From contig NZ_PDOA01000019.1 of NCBI RefSeq assembly GCF_003116135.1, positions 1-64,000 of the forward strand: 64,000 bases of DNA. The letters are read 5' to 3'. Position numbers and translations under genes: made by a program. The stretch comes from Teichococcus aestuarii (GTDB lineage: Bacteria; Pseudomonadota; Alphaproteobacteria; Acetobacterales; Acetobacteraceae). Under the pieces are notes generated by a model that was not told the DNA's origin, ran no database searches, and saw nothing but the letters and a program-made list of their open reading frames with translations. Positions within the stretch are counted from its first letter, which is position 1; every line of letters begins with the position of its first letter. Below are positions 52,409 through 61,294 of this stretch, one piece after another.

Positions 52409-55093
52409 ATGGCCGAAGCCTCCTCCCGCCCCGACCCCGATGCGCTGCTGGCGCTCGCCGCGCGCGCGGAGCGCGGCCGGCTGAAGGTGTTCCTCGGCGC
52501 CGCCCCCGGCGTCGGCAAGACCTACGCGATGCTGGCCGCGGCGCGCCGGCTGCACGCGGCGGGCGGCGCGGTGCTGGTGGGGCTGGTCGAGACGCATGGC
52601 CGGGCCGAGACGGCGGCGCAGATCGGCCCGCTGGAACTGCTGCCGCGCCGGCGCATCGCCTACCGGGGCCAGGCGCTGGAGGAGTTCGACCTCGACGCCG
52701 CCCTCGCCCACCCCTCCGCCCGCCCGCCCGGCGTGCTGCTGCTGGACGAGCTGGCGCACGGCAACGCCCCCGGCAGCCGCCACCCCCGGCGCTGGCAGGA
52801 TGTGGAGGAGCTGCGCGACGCCGGCATCGAGGTCTGGACGACGATGAACGTCCAGCACCTGGAGGGCCTCGCGGACGACGTGGCGCGCATCACCGGCATC
52901 CGCGTGCAGGAGACGGTGCCCGACCACGTGCTGGCCGGCGCCGACGCGGTGGAGCTGATCGACCTGCCCCCCGCCGAGCTGCTGGAGCGGCTGCGCCAGG
53001 GCAAGGTCTATGCCCCCGAGCAGGCGGCGCGGGCGCTGCGCGGCTTCTTCCGCGAAGGCAATCTGGCGGCGCTGCGGCAGATGGCGCTGCGCCGCACCGC
53101 CGAGCGCGTCGATGCCGATGTGACCGGCTACATGCGCGCCAACTCCATCGCCGGCCCCTGGCCGGCGGGCGAGCGGGTGCTGGCGCTGGTGGGGGGCGAC
53201 GGCGCGGCGGAGGCGGTGGTGCGGCACGCCCGCCGCCTGGCCGACGCGCTGCGCGCGCCGCTGCTGGCGCTGCATGTGGAGGCGCCCTCCGGCGCCGGCC
53301 TCTCAGGCGCCGATCTGGACCCCGACCCGGCGCTGCGCCTCGCCGCACGCCTCGGCGCCGGGGTGGAGAGCACGGTGGCGCGTGACCTGCCCGCCGCCGT
53401 GCTGGCCCATGCCCGCGCCCGCAACGTGACGCATCTGGTGATGGGCCGCGGCCGCCCCGCCCTCTGGCGGCGGCTGACCGGCCGCAACCTGGCGGCGGCG
53501 CTGGCCCGCCGGGGCGGGGATTTCGCGCTGCACCTGGTGCCCGCCCCCGCCCTGGCCCTGGCCCCGGCCGCCGCCCCGCCGCCCCGCGCCCTGCCCGGCC
53601 TGCCGCGCGGCGCCGCCTGGGTGGCGGTGCCGGGGCTGGTGGGGCTCGCCACGCTGCTCGGCCTCTGGGCCGATGCCAGCGTGCCGGAGGGCGGCACCGG
53701 CATGATCTACCTCGCCGCCGTGGTGGCGCTGGCGGCGGGCTTCGGGCCGCTGCCGGCGGCGGCGGGCGCGCTGCTGGCCTTCCTGGCCTGGGATTTCCTG
53801 TTCCTGGAGCCGCGCCTCACCCTCTCCCTCTCCGGCGTGCAGGAGGTGACGGGGGCGGCGATCTTCGTCTGCGTGGCGCTGCTGCTGGCCGGCACCACGG
53901 GCGGGCTGGGCCGCTCGGCGGCGCGGGCGCGGGCGCGCCTGTTCGGCATGCGGCGGCTGGTGGAGCTCTCCCGCCGGCTGGCCGCCGCCGCCACCCCCGC
54001 CGATCTGCTGGCGGTGGTGGCGCAGGAGGCGGAGCGGCTGGCCGGCCGCCCCGCCTGCGTGCTGCTGGGGCTGGAGGGCGAGCCGGTGCCCCGCGCCGCC
54101 CGCCCGCTGGACGCCGAGCCGGACGCGGATTCGATGGCCGCCGCGCGCTGGGCGCTGGCGCATGACCGCCGCGCCGGCGCCGGCACCGACGCGCTGCCCG
54201 CCGCCGCCTGGCAGTTCCGCCCGCTGCGCACGCGGGAGGGCGCGCTCGGGCTGATCGGGCTGCGGATGGACCTGCCCGGCCTGCCGCCCCTCGAGGACGA
54301 GCGCGACCGCGCGCTGGACTCGCTGGCCGACCAGGCCGCCATCGCCCTGGAGCGCGACCGGCTGACACAGGACCAGGCGCGCCTCGCCGCGCAGGCCGAG
54401 ACGGAGGCGCTGCGCTCCGCCCTGCTGGCCTCGATCGGGCACGACCTGCGCACGCCGCTCACCGCCATACGCGGCGCGCTGGAGACGCTGCGCCTCTCCG
54501 GCGCCGCCCTCTCCACCGCGGTGCGGGCGGACCTGCTGGAGACGGCGGAGGCGGAGACGGTGCGGCTCAACCGCTACCTCACCAACATCATCGACCTGGT
54601 GCGGCTGGAAAGCGGCCAGCTCCAGCCCCGGCGCGCGCCGGTGGACCTCGACGACGCGCTGCGCACCGCCACCGCCCGCGCCGCCCGCGCCAGCGGGCGG
54701 GAGATCGCGCTCAGCGTGCCGCCGGGCCTGCCCGAGCCGCGGCTGGATGCCGTGCTGCTCGACCAGGTGCTGGCCAACCTGCTGGACAACGCCCTGAAGT
54801 TCTCGCCCCCCGGCAGCCCGGTGCGGGTGGCGGCGCGGCGCGCGGGGCCCGAGCTGGTGCTCAGCGTGGAGGATGCGGGAAGCGGCATTCCGCCCGACCA
54901 GCTCGGGCAGGTCTTCGACCCCTTCTTCCGCATCCGCCGTGGCGATTCGGCGCCGGCCGGCACCGGGCTGGGCCTCGCCATCTGCCGCGGGCTGGTGCAT
55001 GCCATGGGCGGGCGCATCACCGCGCAGAGCCCGGCGCGGGAGGCGCCAGGAGAGAACCCGGGAACCCGCATGTCGGTCCACCTGCCGCTATGA
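52409..55093 (+). CDS. kdpD: Osmosensitive K+ channel histidine kinase KdpD
   Basis: A sensor kinase of 894 residues. The N-terminal KdpD domain (GRLKVFLGAAPGVGKTYAMLAAARRL, Walker A) precedes a UspA-like domain (GERVLALVGGDGAAEAVVRHARRLADAL). Four membrane helices of DUF4118 follow, then a GAF-like region, HisKA (SIGHDLRTPLTAIRG) and HATPase. ATG 52409 (MAEASSRPDPDALLALA) aligns with the E. coli start; ATG 52385 is less likely. It reads divergently from kdpFABC and overlaps kdpE by 4 nt. Confidence 0.94.
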   Translation: MAEASSRPDPDALLALAARAERGRLKVFLGAAPGVGKTYAMLAAARRLHAAGGAVLVGLVETHGRAETAAQIGPLELLPRRRIAYRGQALEEFDLDAALAHPSARPPGVLLLDELAHGNAPGSRHPRRWQDVEELRDAGIEVWTTMNVQHLEGLADDVARITGIRVQETVPDHVLAGADAVELIDLPPAELLERLRQGKVYAPEQAARALRGFFREGNLAALRQMALRRTAERVDADVTGYMRANSIAGPWPAGERVLALVGGDGAAEAVVRHARRLADALRAPLLALHVEAPSGAGLSGADLDPDPALRLAARLGAGVESTVARDLPAAVLAHARARNVTHLVMGRGRPALWRRLTGRNLAAALARRGGDFALHLVPAPALALAPAAAPPPRALPGLPRGAAWVAVPGLVGLATLLGLWADASVPEGGTGMIYLAAVVALAAGFGPLPAAAGALLAFLAWDFLFLEPRLTLSLSGVQEVTGAAIFVCVALLLAGTTGGLGRSAARARARLFGMRRLVELSRRLAAAATPADLLAVVAQEAERLAGRPACVLLGLEGEPVPRAARPLDAEPDADSMAAARWALAHDRRAGAGTDALPAAAWQFRPLRTREGALGLIGLRMDLPGLPPLEDERDRALDSLADQAAIALERDRLTQDQARLAAQAETEALRSALLASIGHDLRTPLTAIRGALETLRLSGAALSTAVRADLLETAEAETVRLNRYLTNIIDLVRLESGQLQPRRAPVDLDDALRTATARAARASGREIALSVPPGLPEPRLDAVLLDQVLANLLDNALKFSPPGSPVRVAARRAGPELVLSVEDAGSGIPPDQLGQVFDPFFRIRRGDSAPAGTGLGLAICRGLVHAMGGRITAQSPAREAPGENPGTRMSVHLPL

Positions 55094-55785
55094 GCCAGCC
55101 GACGCGCATCCTGGTGGTGGATGACGAGCCGCAGATCCACCGCTTCCTCGGCCCCGCGCTGGGCGCCGCCGGCTATGCGCCGCTGCGGGCGGAGACGGCG
55201 CAGGAGGCGCTGCGCCTGGCCGCCACCGCCGCCCCCGCCCTGCTGCTGCTCGACCTCGGCCTGCCGGACATGGACGGGCAGGCGCTGATCCCGCGCCTGC
55301 GCGCCTTCTGCCCCGCCCCCATTCTGGTGGTCTCGGCGCGCGGGCAGGAGACGGAGAAGGTGGCGGCGCTCGACGCCGGCGCCGAGGACTATGTGGAGAA
55401 GCCCTTCTCCCTGGCCGAGCTGCTGGCGCGCATCCGCGTGGCGCTGCGGCGGGCCGAGGCGGCGGGCGCGGCGCAGGCCCCGGCGGCGGCGCGCATCGAG
55501 ATCGGCCCGCTGGCCATCGACCTGGAGCGCCGCGTCGCCCGGCTGGGCGAGGACCCGCCGCTGCACCTGACGCCGCGCGAATGGGAGCTGCTCGTGGCCC
55601 TGGCGCGGGCGCGCGGGCGGGTGATGACGCAGCGCCAGCTGCTCGACGCCGTCTGGGGCCCGGCCCATGCCGAGGACGCGCAGTATCTGCGCGTCTATGT
55701 CGGGCACCTGCGGCAGAAGCTCGGCGCGGCGGCGGGGCTGCTGCGCACCGAGCCGGGGGTGGGCTACCGGCTGGAGGAGGGCTGA
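55090..55785 (+). CDS. kdpE: Response regulator KdpE
   Basis: A 231-residue OmpR-family response regulator. The receiver has VVDDEPQIHRF and the phospho-acceptor Asp in LLLDLGLPDMDG; SARGQETEKVAALDAGAEDYVEKPF includes the conserved Lys. A winged-helix effector domain (HLTPREWELLVALARARGRVMTQRQLLDAVWG) follows. ATG 55090 overlaps kdpD (ATGA). Its target is expected to be the kdpFABC promoter, possibly the repeats at 52339. Confidence 0.94.
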   Translation: MSQPTRILVVDDEPQIHRFLGPALGAAGYAPLRAETAQEALRLAATAAPALLLLDLGLPDMDGQALIPRLRAFCPAPILVVSARGQETEKVAALDAGAEDYVEKPFSLAELLARIRVALRRAEAAGAAQAPAAARIEIGPLAIDLERRVARLGEDPPLHLTPREWELLVALARARGRVMTQRQLLDAVWGPAHAEDAQYLRVYVGHLRQKLGAAAGLLRTEPGVGYRLEEG

Positions 55786-55788
55786 GCC

Positions 55789-56271
55789 TCAGCCGGCCCG
55801 CAGCGGCGCCGCCTTCGCCCCCAGCGCCGCGATCAGCGCCGCCGGCGCGCAGGCCAGCTGCAGGCCGCGCCGACCGCCATTCACCACGATCTCGGCCTGG
55901 TCCAGCGCGCTGGCGTCGAACACCGTGCGCAGCCGCTTCTTCTGGCCGAGCGGGCTGATACCGCCCACCACATAGCCGGTGGCGCGCTCGGCCCGGGCCG
56001 GCTCGGCCATCTCGGCGCGCTTGGCGCCGAGCGCCGTGGCCAGCGCCTTCAGGCTGAGGCGCGCATCGGAGGGGATGGCGGCACAGACCAGCTCGCCCGT
56101 GTCCAGCACCGCCACCAGCGTCTTGAACACGGCCGCCGGCGAAAGGCCGAGCGCGGCCGCCGCATGCAGCCCGATCGCCTCGGCGGCGGGGTCGTATTCG
56201 TATTCCAGCAGGCGGGCGCGCAGCCCGGCGGCCTCGGCGGCGCGGGTGGCGGGCGTGGCCTTCACGCTCAT
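55789..56271 (-). CDS. ybaK: YbaK/EbsC-type Cys-tRNA(Pro) deacylase
   Basis: A 160-residue trans-editing protein that hydrolyses Cys-tRNA(Pro) mischarged by ProRS. The YbaK core shows AVFKTLVAVLDTGELVCAAIPSDARLSLKALA, including the catalytic Lys-Thr, and TGYVVGGISPLGQKKRLRTVFDASA, with GGISPLGQKK as the family signature. The length is typical. Convergent with kdpE, with 3 bp between the stops. Divergent from the flavoprotein gene. Confidence 0.93.
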   Translation of the reverse strand: MSVKATPATRAAEAAGLRARLLEYEYDPAAEAIGLHAAAALGLSPAAVFKTLVAVLDTGELVCAAIPSDARLSLKALATALGAKRAEMAEPARAERATGYVVGGISPLGQKKRLRTVFDASALDQAEIVVNGGRRGLQLACAPAALIAALGAKAAPLRAG

Positions 56272-56425
56272 GGGTGCGTCTCCTTCCCCCGCCGCCGCGC
56301 GGCGGCGGGCGCTCCTGTCTCCGCGCGCGCCGCAAAGGCGTCAAGGCCGGGCGCGGGGCGTCGGGCTGGCGCGAAGCCGGCACCGGTGCCAAGAGCATCA
56401 GGGGATCACGAGCGGCGGCGGGGCG

Positions 56426-58063
56426 ATGGCGGCGTATTCGACGGATGTGCTGGTGCTGGGCTCGGGCTCTGCGGGGCTGACGGCGGCCCTTACCGCGGCG
56501 CGGCGGGGGCTTTCCGTCACCGTGCTGGAGAAGACCGGCCGGCTGGGCGGAACCACGGCGATGTCGGGCGCCGGCACCTGGATTCCCGCCAGCCACCACG
56601 CCGCCGCCGCCGGCATCGAGGACAGCGCCGAGGAAGCTCTGGCCTATATCCGCGCCGCCGCGCCGGAAGGCTGGGCAGAGACGGAGGAGCCGCTGTGGCG
56701 CGCCTTCGTCGATGCCGCGCCGGAGATGCTGCGCTTCGTCGAGGCGCACACGCCGCTGCGCTTCGCCCTGACGCCGGAGCCGGACCCGCTGCGCACCCTG
56801 CCGGGCGCGAAGGCGCGGGGACGGATGATGTCCCCCCTGCCGCTCAGCCGCTGGCGGGCGGGGCGCTTCGCCTTCCGGATCCGCCGCTCCACCATCCCGG
56901 AGATCTTCACCTACCACGAGGCGGTGACGACCGACCTCTACCACAAGCCCTACCGCACCGCGCTGGAGCTGTGGCCGCGGCTGCTGTGGCGGCTGCTGAC
57001 CAACACGCGCGGCAAGGGCACGGCGCTGGTGACGGGGCTGCTGCGCGGCTGCCTGGATGCCGGGGTGCGGGTGGCGCTGAACGCCCGCGCGGTGGAGCTG
57101 ACGCTGGACGAGATGGGCGCCGTGACCGGCGCGGTGGTGGAGCGCGGCGGCCGGCGGGAGCCGTGGACGGCGCGGGCCGGCGTGGTGATCGCCACCGGCG
57201 GCTTCGAGTGGGATGCGGGGCTGATGGCGCGCCACTTCCCCGGCCCGCTCGACTATCGCGGCAGCCCCGGCGCGCATGACGGAGACGGGCAGCGCCTGGC
57301 CGAGGCCGCCGGGGCGGCGCTGGCGCATATGGACCAGGCGACCATCACCCCCTCCGTGCCGGTGCGCTACGAGGGCCGGCTGCTGGCCCAGCCGGTGCCC
57401 TTCCACACCGAGCCCTACGCCATGCTGGTCAACCGCCACGGCGTGCGCTTCGTCAACGAGCTGACCTTCAACATCGGCGAGGTGCTGGACCGGCGCGACC
57501 CGGCGACCGGCGAGCCCGTCCACCTGCCCGCCTGGGTGATCACCGATGCGCGGATGCCGGAGGAGGTGCCGCCGGTGCGCTGGGCGGCGAAGGCGGACCC
57601 CTCCTGGCTGCGGCAGGCGGAGAGCATCGGCGCCCTGGCCGGGCTGATCGGCGTGCCGCCGGAGGCGCTGGAGGCCAGCGTGGCACGCTTCAACGCCGCC
57701 GCCGAGGCGGGCGAGGACCAGGATTTCGGCCGCCCGGCGCGGGCCGATGCCGCCTCGGCCGGTGACAAGAGGCGGCGGGCGGGCATCAAGCCCATCCTGC
57801 GCGCGCCCTTCCTGGCCATGCCCTTCAGCCGCTCGATCCTCGGCACCAAGGGCGGCGCCCGCACCAATGCCCATGCCGAGGTGCTGCGACCGGATGGCAG
57901 CGTCATCCCCGGCCTCTTCGCCGCGGGGGTGGCGATGGCCAACCCGATCGGCACGCGCAATGTCGGCACCGGCACGACGATCGGCCCGAACATGGCCTGG
58001 GGCTACATCGCCGGGCAGCGCCTCGCCCGGCGCAACCAGCCGCCCGCGCCCCGCCTGTCCTGA
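56426..58063 (+). CDS. FAD-dependent oxidoreductase (fumarate reductase/KstD-like flavoprotein)
   Basis: A 545-residue flavoprotein. The N-terminal FAD motif DVLVLGSGSAGLTAALTAARRGLSVTVLEK is followed by GGTTAMSGAGTWIPA. The C-terminal FAD stretch is GLFAAGVAMANPIGTRNVGTGTTIGPNMAWGYIAG. This arrangement is found in fumarate reductase, 3-ketosteroid 1-dehydrogenase and tricarballylate dehydrogenase families. No steroid genes are nearby, so the substrate remains open. ATG 56426 is the start of the conserved part; longer frames overlap the divergent ybaK. It is a single gene. Confidence 0.82.
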   Translation: MAAYSTDVLVLGSGSAGLTAALTAARRGLSVTVLEKTGRLGGTTAMSGAGTWIPASHHAAAAGIEDSAEEALAYIRAAAPEGWAETEEPLWRAFVDAAPEMLRFVEAHTPLRFALTPEPDPLRTLPGAKARGRMMSPLPLSRWRAGRFAFRIRRSTIPEIFTYHEAVTTDLYHKPYRTALELWPRLLWRLLTNTRGKGTALVTGLLRGCLDAGVRVALNARAVELTLDEMGAVTGAVVERGGRREPWTARAGVVIATGGFEWDAGLMARHFPGPLDYRGSPGAHDGDGQRLAEAAGAALAHMDQATITPSVPVRYEGRLLAQPVPFHTEPYAMLVNRHGVRFVNELTFNIGEVLDRRDPATGEPVHLPAWVITDARMPEEVPPVRWAAKADPSWLRQAESIGALAGLIGVPPEALEASVARFNAAAEAGEDQDFGRPARADAASAGDKRRRAGIKPILRAPFLAMPFSRSILGTKGGARTNAHAEVLRPDGSVIPGLFAAGVAMANPIGTRNVGTGTTIGPNMAWGYIAGQRLARRNQPPAPRLS

Positions 58064-58379
58064 CGCGGCGGCTGGGGATGGTCCCCGCCGGACGGGCCGC
58101 CCCCGGATTCCCGGGATTGTGATGCCGCCGCCCCGGCTTCTTCCCGGTTGTTGAAGCTTGGCCGCTGGAAAGCCCCCCTGCCCCGTGCCGTCATGGCCGG
58201 GTGCGGCGGGCGCTGCCACGGCGGCCGGGCTGCCCCTCGGCGCCCGGCCTGGTTTCCCGGCAGGAAGGGCGCGGCCGGTGCCGCCGCGGCCCTTTCCCCA
58301 TCGAGCGGAGTGTCCTCTTGCGAACCGAATGCCGCGTCCGGCCGTCCCTTCCCTCCCCGCGCCCGCAGGAGACACCGTG
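58064..58379. other. 316-bp intergenic region, nothing clear
   Basis: This GC-rich stretch before the zinc-type dehydrogenase contains no ORF with supportable coding features and no clear promoter. Several short GC dyads are present but none is followed by a T-run. It may be the 5' leader of the downstream pair. Confidence 0.4.
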
Positions 58380-59378
58380 ATGAGGGAAGCGCCCGCCGCC
58401 CCGACCATGCGGGCCGCCGTGCAGACCGGCCCCGGCCGGATGGAGATCCGCGCGGTGCCCCGCCCCGAGCCGGGCCCCGGCCAGGTGCGGCTGCGGCTGG
58501 AGGGTTGCGGCGTCTGCGCCTCCAACCTGACGCCCTGGTCCGGCCCCGAATGGATGCAGTTCCCTGGCGAGCCGGGCGGCCTGGGCCATGAGGGCTGGGG
58601 CGTGATCGACGCGGTGGGAGAGGGGGTGGGCGGCCTCGCCCCCGGCCAGCGCGTCGCCGCCCTGTCCTTCCGCAGCTACGCCGAGTACGACCTGGCCGAG
58701 GCGCGCCACGTGCTGCCGCTGCCGGAGGCCCTGGCGGGCCAGCCCTTCCTCGGCGAGCCGCTGGGCTGCGCCATGAACATCTTCCGCCGCGCCGGCATCG
58801 AGGCGGGGCAGACCGTCGCCATCATCGGCATCGGCTTCCTGGGCGCCATCCTGACACGGCTGGCGACGCAGGCGGGGGCACGGGTCATCGCCATCTCGCG
58901 CCGCGCCTACTCGCTGGACCTGGCGCGGCGCATGGGCGCGGCCGAGACCATCCCGCTGGAGGACCACCACGGCATCATCGCGCAGGTGAAGGCGCTGACG
59001 GAGGGCCGCTTCTGCGAGCGGGTGATCGAGGCCGTCGGCAAGCAGTGGCCGCTGGACCTGGCCGGCGAGCTGACGGCCGAGCGCGGCCGGCTGGTCGTCG
59101 CCGGCTACCACCAGGACGGGCCGCGGCAGGTCAACATGTGGCTGTGGAACTGGCGCGGCATCGACGTGATCAACGCGCATGAGCGGGACCCCGAGATCTA
59201 CATGGCGGGCATGCGGGAGGCGCTGGAGGCGGTGGCATCGGGCCGGCTGGACCCGGCGCCGCTCTACACCCACCGCTTCCCGCTCGACCGCCTGGCCGAG
59301 GCGCTGGACGCCACGCGGGACAGGCCGGACGGCTTCCTCAAGGCCGTGGTGACCATGCCGGAGGGAACGGCGCCATGA
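58380..59378 (+). CDS. Zinc-type medium-chain alcohol/sugar dehydrogenase
   Basis: A 332-residue MDR-superfamily enzyme. The catalytic-zinc Cys is in LEGCGVCASNL, the GHE motif in GGLGHEGWGVI and the Rossmann motif in VAIIGIGFLGAILTRLA. The four-Cys structural zinc lobe of classical ADHs is missing. Substrates of related enzymes are polyols and sugars, consistent with the neighbouring inositol-type genes. ATG 58380 has AGGAG nine bases upstream. The next gene overlaps by 4 nt, so the two oxidoreductases are coupled. Confidence 0.83.
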   Translation: MREAPAAPTMRAAVQTGPGRMEIRAVPRPEPGPGQVRLRLEGCGVCASNLTPWSGPEWMQFPGEPGGLGHEGWGVIDAVGEGVGGLAPGQRVAALSFRSYAEYDLAEARHVLPLPEALAGQPFLGEPLGCAMNIFRRAGIEAGQTVAIIGIGFLGAILTRLATQAGARVIAISRRAYSLDLARRMGAAETIPLEDHHGIIAQVKALTEGRFCERVIEAVGKQWPLDLAGELTAERGRLVVAGYHQDGPRQVNMWLWNWRGIDVINAHERDPEIYMAGMREALEAVASGRLDPAPLYTHRFPLDRLAEALDATRDRPDGFLKAVVTMPEGTAP

Positions 59379-60361
59379 GCCGCCCGCGCATCGGCTTCCT
59401 CGGCATCGGCTGGATCGGCCGGCACCGCATGCAGGCCATCGCGGAGACCGGCCTGGCCGAGATCGCCGCCATCGCCGACCCCAGCCCCGCCATGCTGGAG
59501 GAGGCCACGCGGCTGGCCCCCGGCGCCCGCCGCGCCGACGGGCTGGAGGAACTCCTGGCGCAGGAGCTCGACGGGCTGGTGATCGCCACCCCCAGCGCCC
59601 TGCACGCCGAGCAATCGGCCCAGGCCCTGCGGCGCGGCGTGGCGGTGTTCTGCCAGAAGCCGCTCGGCCGCACCGCGCCCGAGGTGCAGGCGGTGGTGGA
59701 CGCCGCCAGGGCCGCCGACCGTCTGCTGGCGGTGGACCTGTCCTACCGCTTCACCGAAGGGATGCGGCGCATCCGCGAACTGGTGCAATCCGGCGAGCTC
59801 GGCCGCATCCACGCCGTCGATCTGGTGTTCCACAACGCCTATGGCCCGGACAAGCCCTGGTTCTACGACCCCGCCCAGTCGGGCGGCGGCTGCGTCATGG
59901 ACCTGGGCGTGCATCTGGTGGACCTGGCGCTGTGGACGCTGGACTTCCCGGCGGTCGGGGCGGTGTCGGGCACGCTGTTCGCGGGCGGCGAGCGGCTCGG
60001 CGCGCGGCCCGGCCGGGTCGAGGACTACGCCACGGCGCAGATCGACCTGCGGGACGGCACGGCGCTGCGCCTGGCCTGCTCCTGGCGGCTGCAGGCCGGC
60101 TGCGACGCGATGATCTCGGCGGCCTTCTACGGCACCGAGGGCGGCGCGGCGCTGCGCAACGTCAATGGCTCCTTCTACGACTTCACCGCCGAGCGCTACC
60201 GCGGCACGGCGCGCGAGGTGCTGGCCGCGCCGCCCGACGCATGGGGCGGCCGCGCGGCGGCGGACTGGGCGCGCCGCCTGGCCGGGGGGGAGCGCTACGA
60301 CCCGGCGGTGGAGCAGATCACCGACGTTGCGCGGGTGCTGGACGGCATCTACGGGCGGTAG
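59375..60361 (+). CDS. Gfo/Idh/MocA-family oxidoreductase
   Basis: A 328-residue NAD(P)-dependent sugar/cyclitol dehydrogenase. The N-terminal Rossmann motif is IGFLGIGWIGRHRMQAI. The catalytic Lys lies in VFCQKPLGRT (EKP-type motif), and GGGCVMDLGVHLVDLALW supplies the conserved Asp/His. The family includes myo- and scyllo-inositol dehydrogenases. Together with the convergent inositol-phosphate synthase it suggests oxidation of an inositol or glycoside. It overlaps the previous gene (ATGA) and ends in a convergent terminator. Confidence 0.88.
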   Translation: MSRPRIGFLGIGWIGRHRMQAIAETGLAEIAAIADPSPAMLEEATRLAPGARRADGLEELLAQELDGLVIATPSALHAEQSAQALRRGVAVFCQKPLGRTAPEVQAVVDAARAADRLLAVDLSYRFTEGMRRIRELVQSGELGRIHAVDLVFHNAYGPDKPWFYDPAQSGGGCVMDLGVHLVDLALWTLDFPAVGAVSGTLFAGGERLGARPGRVEDYATAQIDLRDGTALRLACSWRLQAGCDAMISAAFYGTEGGAALRNVNGSFYDFTAERYRGTAREVLAAPPDAWGGRAAADWARRLAGGERYDPAVEQITDVARVLDGIYGR

Positions 60362-60371
60362 GGGAGGAAGA

Positions 60372-60392
60372 CCGGGGGCAGCCAGCCCCCGG
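60372..60392. terminator. Hairpin between convergent cyclitol-locus arms
   Basis: A perfect 8-bp stem CCGGGGGC/GCCCCCGG (60372-60379 with 60385-60392) with a 5-nt loop lies between the plus-strand oxidoreductase and the minus-strand glycoside hydrolase stop codons. Confidence 0.55.
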
Positions 60393-60406
60393 CCCCGGGC
60401 CGGCGC

Positions 60407-61294
60407 TCAGCCGGCGTAGCGCCGCACCATGCTGGCGCAGAACTCGGCGAACTCCTCCTTCACCTGCGGCGGGCTGGTGTGGTGCGGCGCGATGCCGCGA
60501 TGCTCCGGCGTGAAGCAGAAGGTGGCGGTCACCTGGAAGTCGCGCAGCGCCTCCATCTGCTGGTCGAACCAGGCCAGCGCGTCGGGGCGGAAGCTGTCGG
60601 CCCAGGACAGTCCGGTGCGCAGATGCGTCACGCCCAGGCGCTTCAGCCAGGTGACCGCATCGTCCAGCCGGTGATCCTGGTAGTGGAACCACTGGCAGAT
60701 GCCGAGATGCGGCGTGTGCTTCTCGAACTCCTCCATCGCCAGCTTCGGCGTGCCGTCCTCGCGCAGCAGGCCCATGTGGAAGTGCCGGTAGTAGGAGGAG
60801 CCCTCGGCCTCGCGGTGGCGCGTGGTGGCCTCCCAATGGGTCGGCAGGTCGTACAGGCTGTACCAGTGGATGCGCGGCGCCTGCCCGATCAGCAGCTCCG
60901 CCGTGCGCTGCAGGCCCCAGAGCTGCACCTCCTCCGCGCCGAAGGTGGAGACGCCGACCTCCGACACCCAGACCGGCAGGTGCGTGACCGCCTGGATCTC
61001 CTTCAGCTTCGCCGGCCACTCATGGATCAGCCAGTTGTTCCAGTCGAGCGGGAAGCCGTGCACCGCGACCGCCTCCACCTCGTCCAGCACGCCGCGCTGC
61101 TGCATCTTCATGATGAACACCGGGTCGATCGGCGACATGCCGCCCAGCACGCGCGGCAGCGAGGAATGCTCGGCGCGGATGGCCTGACCGGCGAGCCGCG
61201 CCGTCTCGGCGAACATCACCCAATCCGGGTCGAGCTCCGGGTCCCAGTGGGACTTGTTGTTGGGCTCGTTCCAGATCATCACGGATTCAAGCAT
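60407..61294 (-). CDS. Glycoside-hydrolase-like protein, apparent circular permutation of a TIM barrel
   Basis: A 295-residue beta-xylosidase-like (GH39/GH5-type) protein. It starts almost at once with the acid/base motif IWNEPNN (E10), normally at strand 4. Strands 5 to 8 follow: RVLGGMSP, EAVAVHGFP, PVWVSEVG (nucleophile E112) and RIHWYSLYD. The C-terminal third then holds what looks like strands 1-3: GICQWFHYQD, GVTHLRTGLSWAD and VTATFCFTP, and ends with the helix EEFAEFCASMVRRYAG that would normally precede WNEPNN. The order is thus 4-8 then 1-3. It follows the methyltransferase with a one-base overlap (TGATG). It could hydrolyse or transfer a glycoside. Confidence 0.75.
   Translation of the reverse strand: MLESVMIWNEPNNKSHWDPELDPDWVMFAETARLAGQAIRAEHSSLPRVLGGMSPIDPVFIMKMQQRGVLDEVEAVAVHGFPLDWNNWLIHEWPAKLKEIQAVTHLPVWVSEVGVSTFGAEEVQLWGLQRTAELLIGQAPRIHWYSLYDLPTHWEATTRHREAEGSSYYRHFHMGLLREDGTPKLAMEEFEKHTPHLGICQWFHYQDHRLDDAVTWLKRLGVTHLRTGLSWADSFRPDALAWFDQQMEALRDFQVTATFCFTPEHRGIAPHHTSPPQVKEEFAEFCASMVRRYAG

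Noticed and set aside
55088-58525. Open minus-strand frame of about 1,145 codons opposite kdpE and the flavoprotein
   Set aside because: Same cause: it is antisense to kdpE and the flavoprotein and has no recognisable domain.
60407-61294. Truncated glycoside hydrolase (loss of the N-terminal barrel half)
   Set aside because: The missing strands appear at the C-terminus and the total length matches a whole barrel, so permutation explains it better than truncation.
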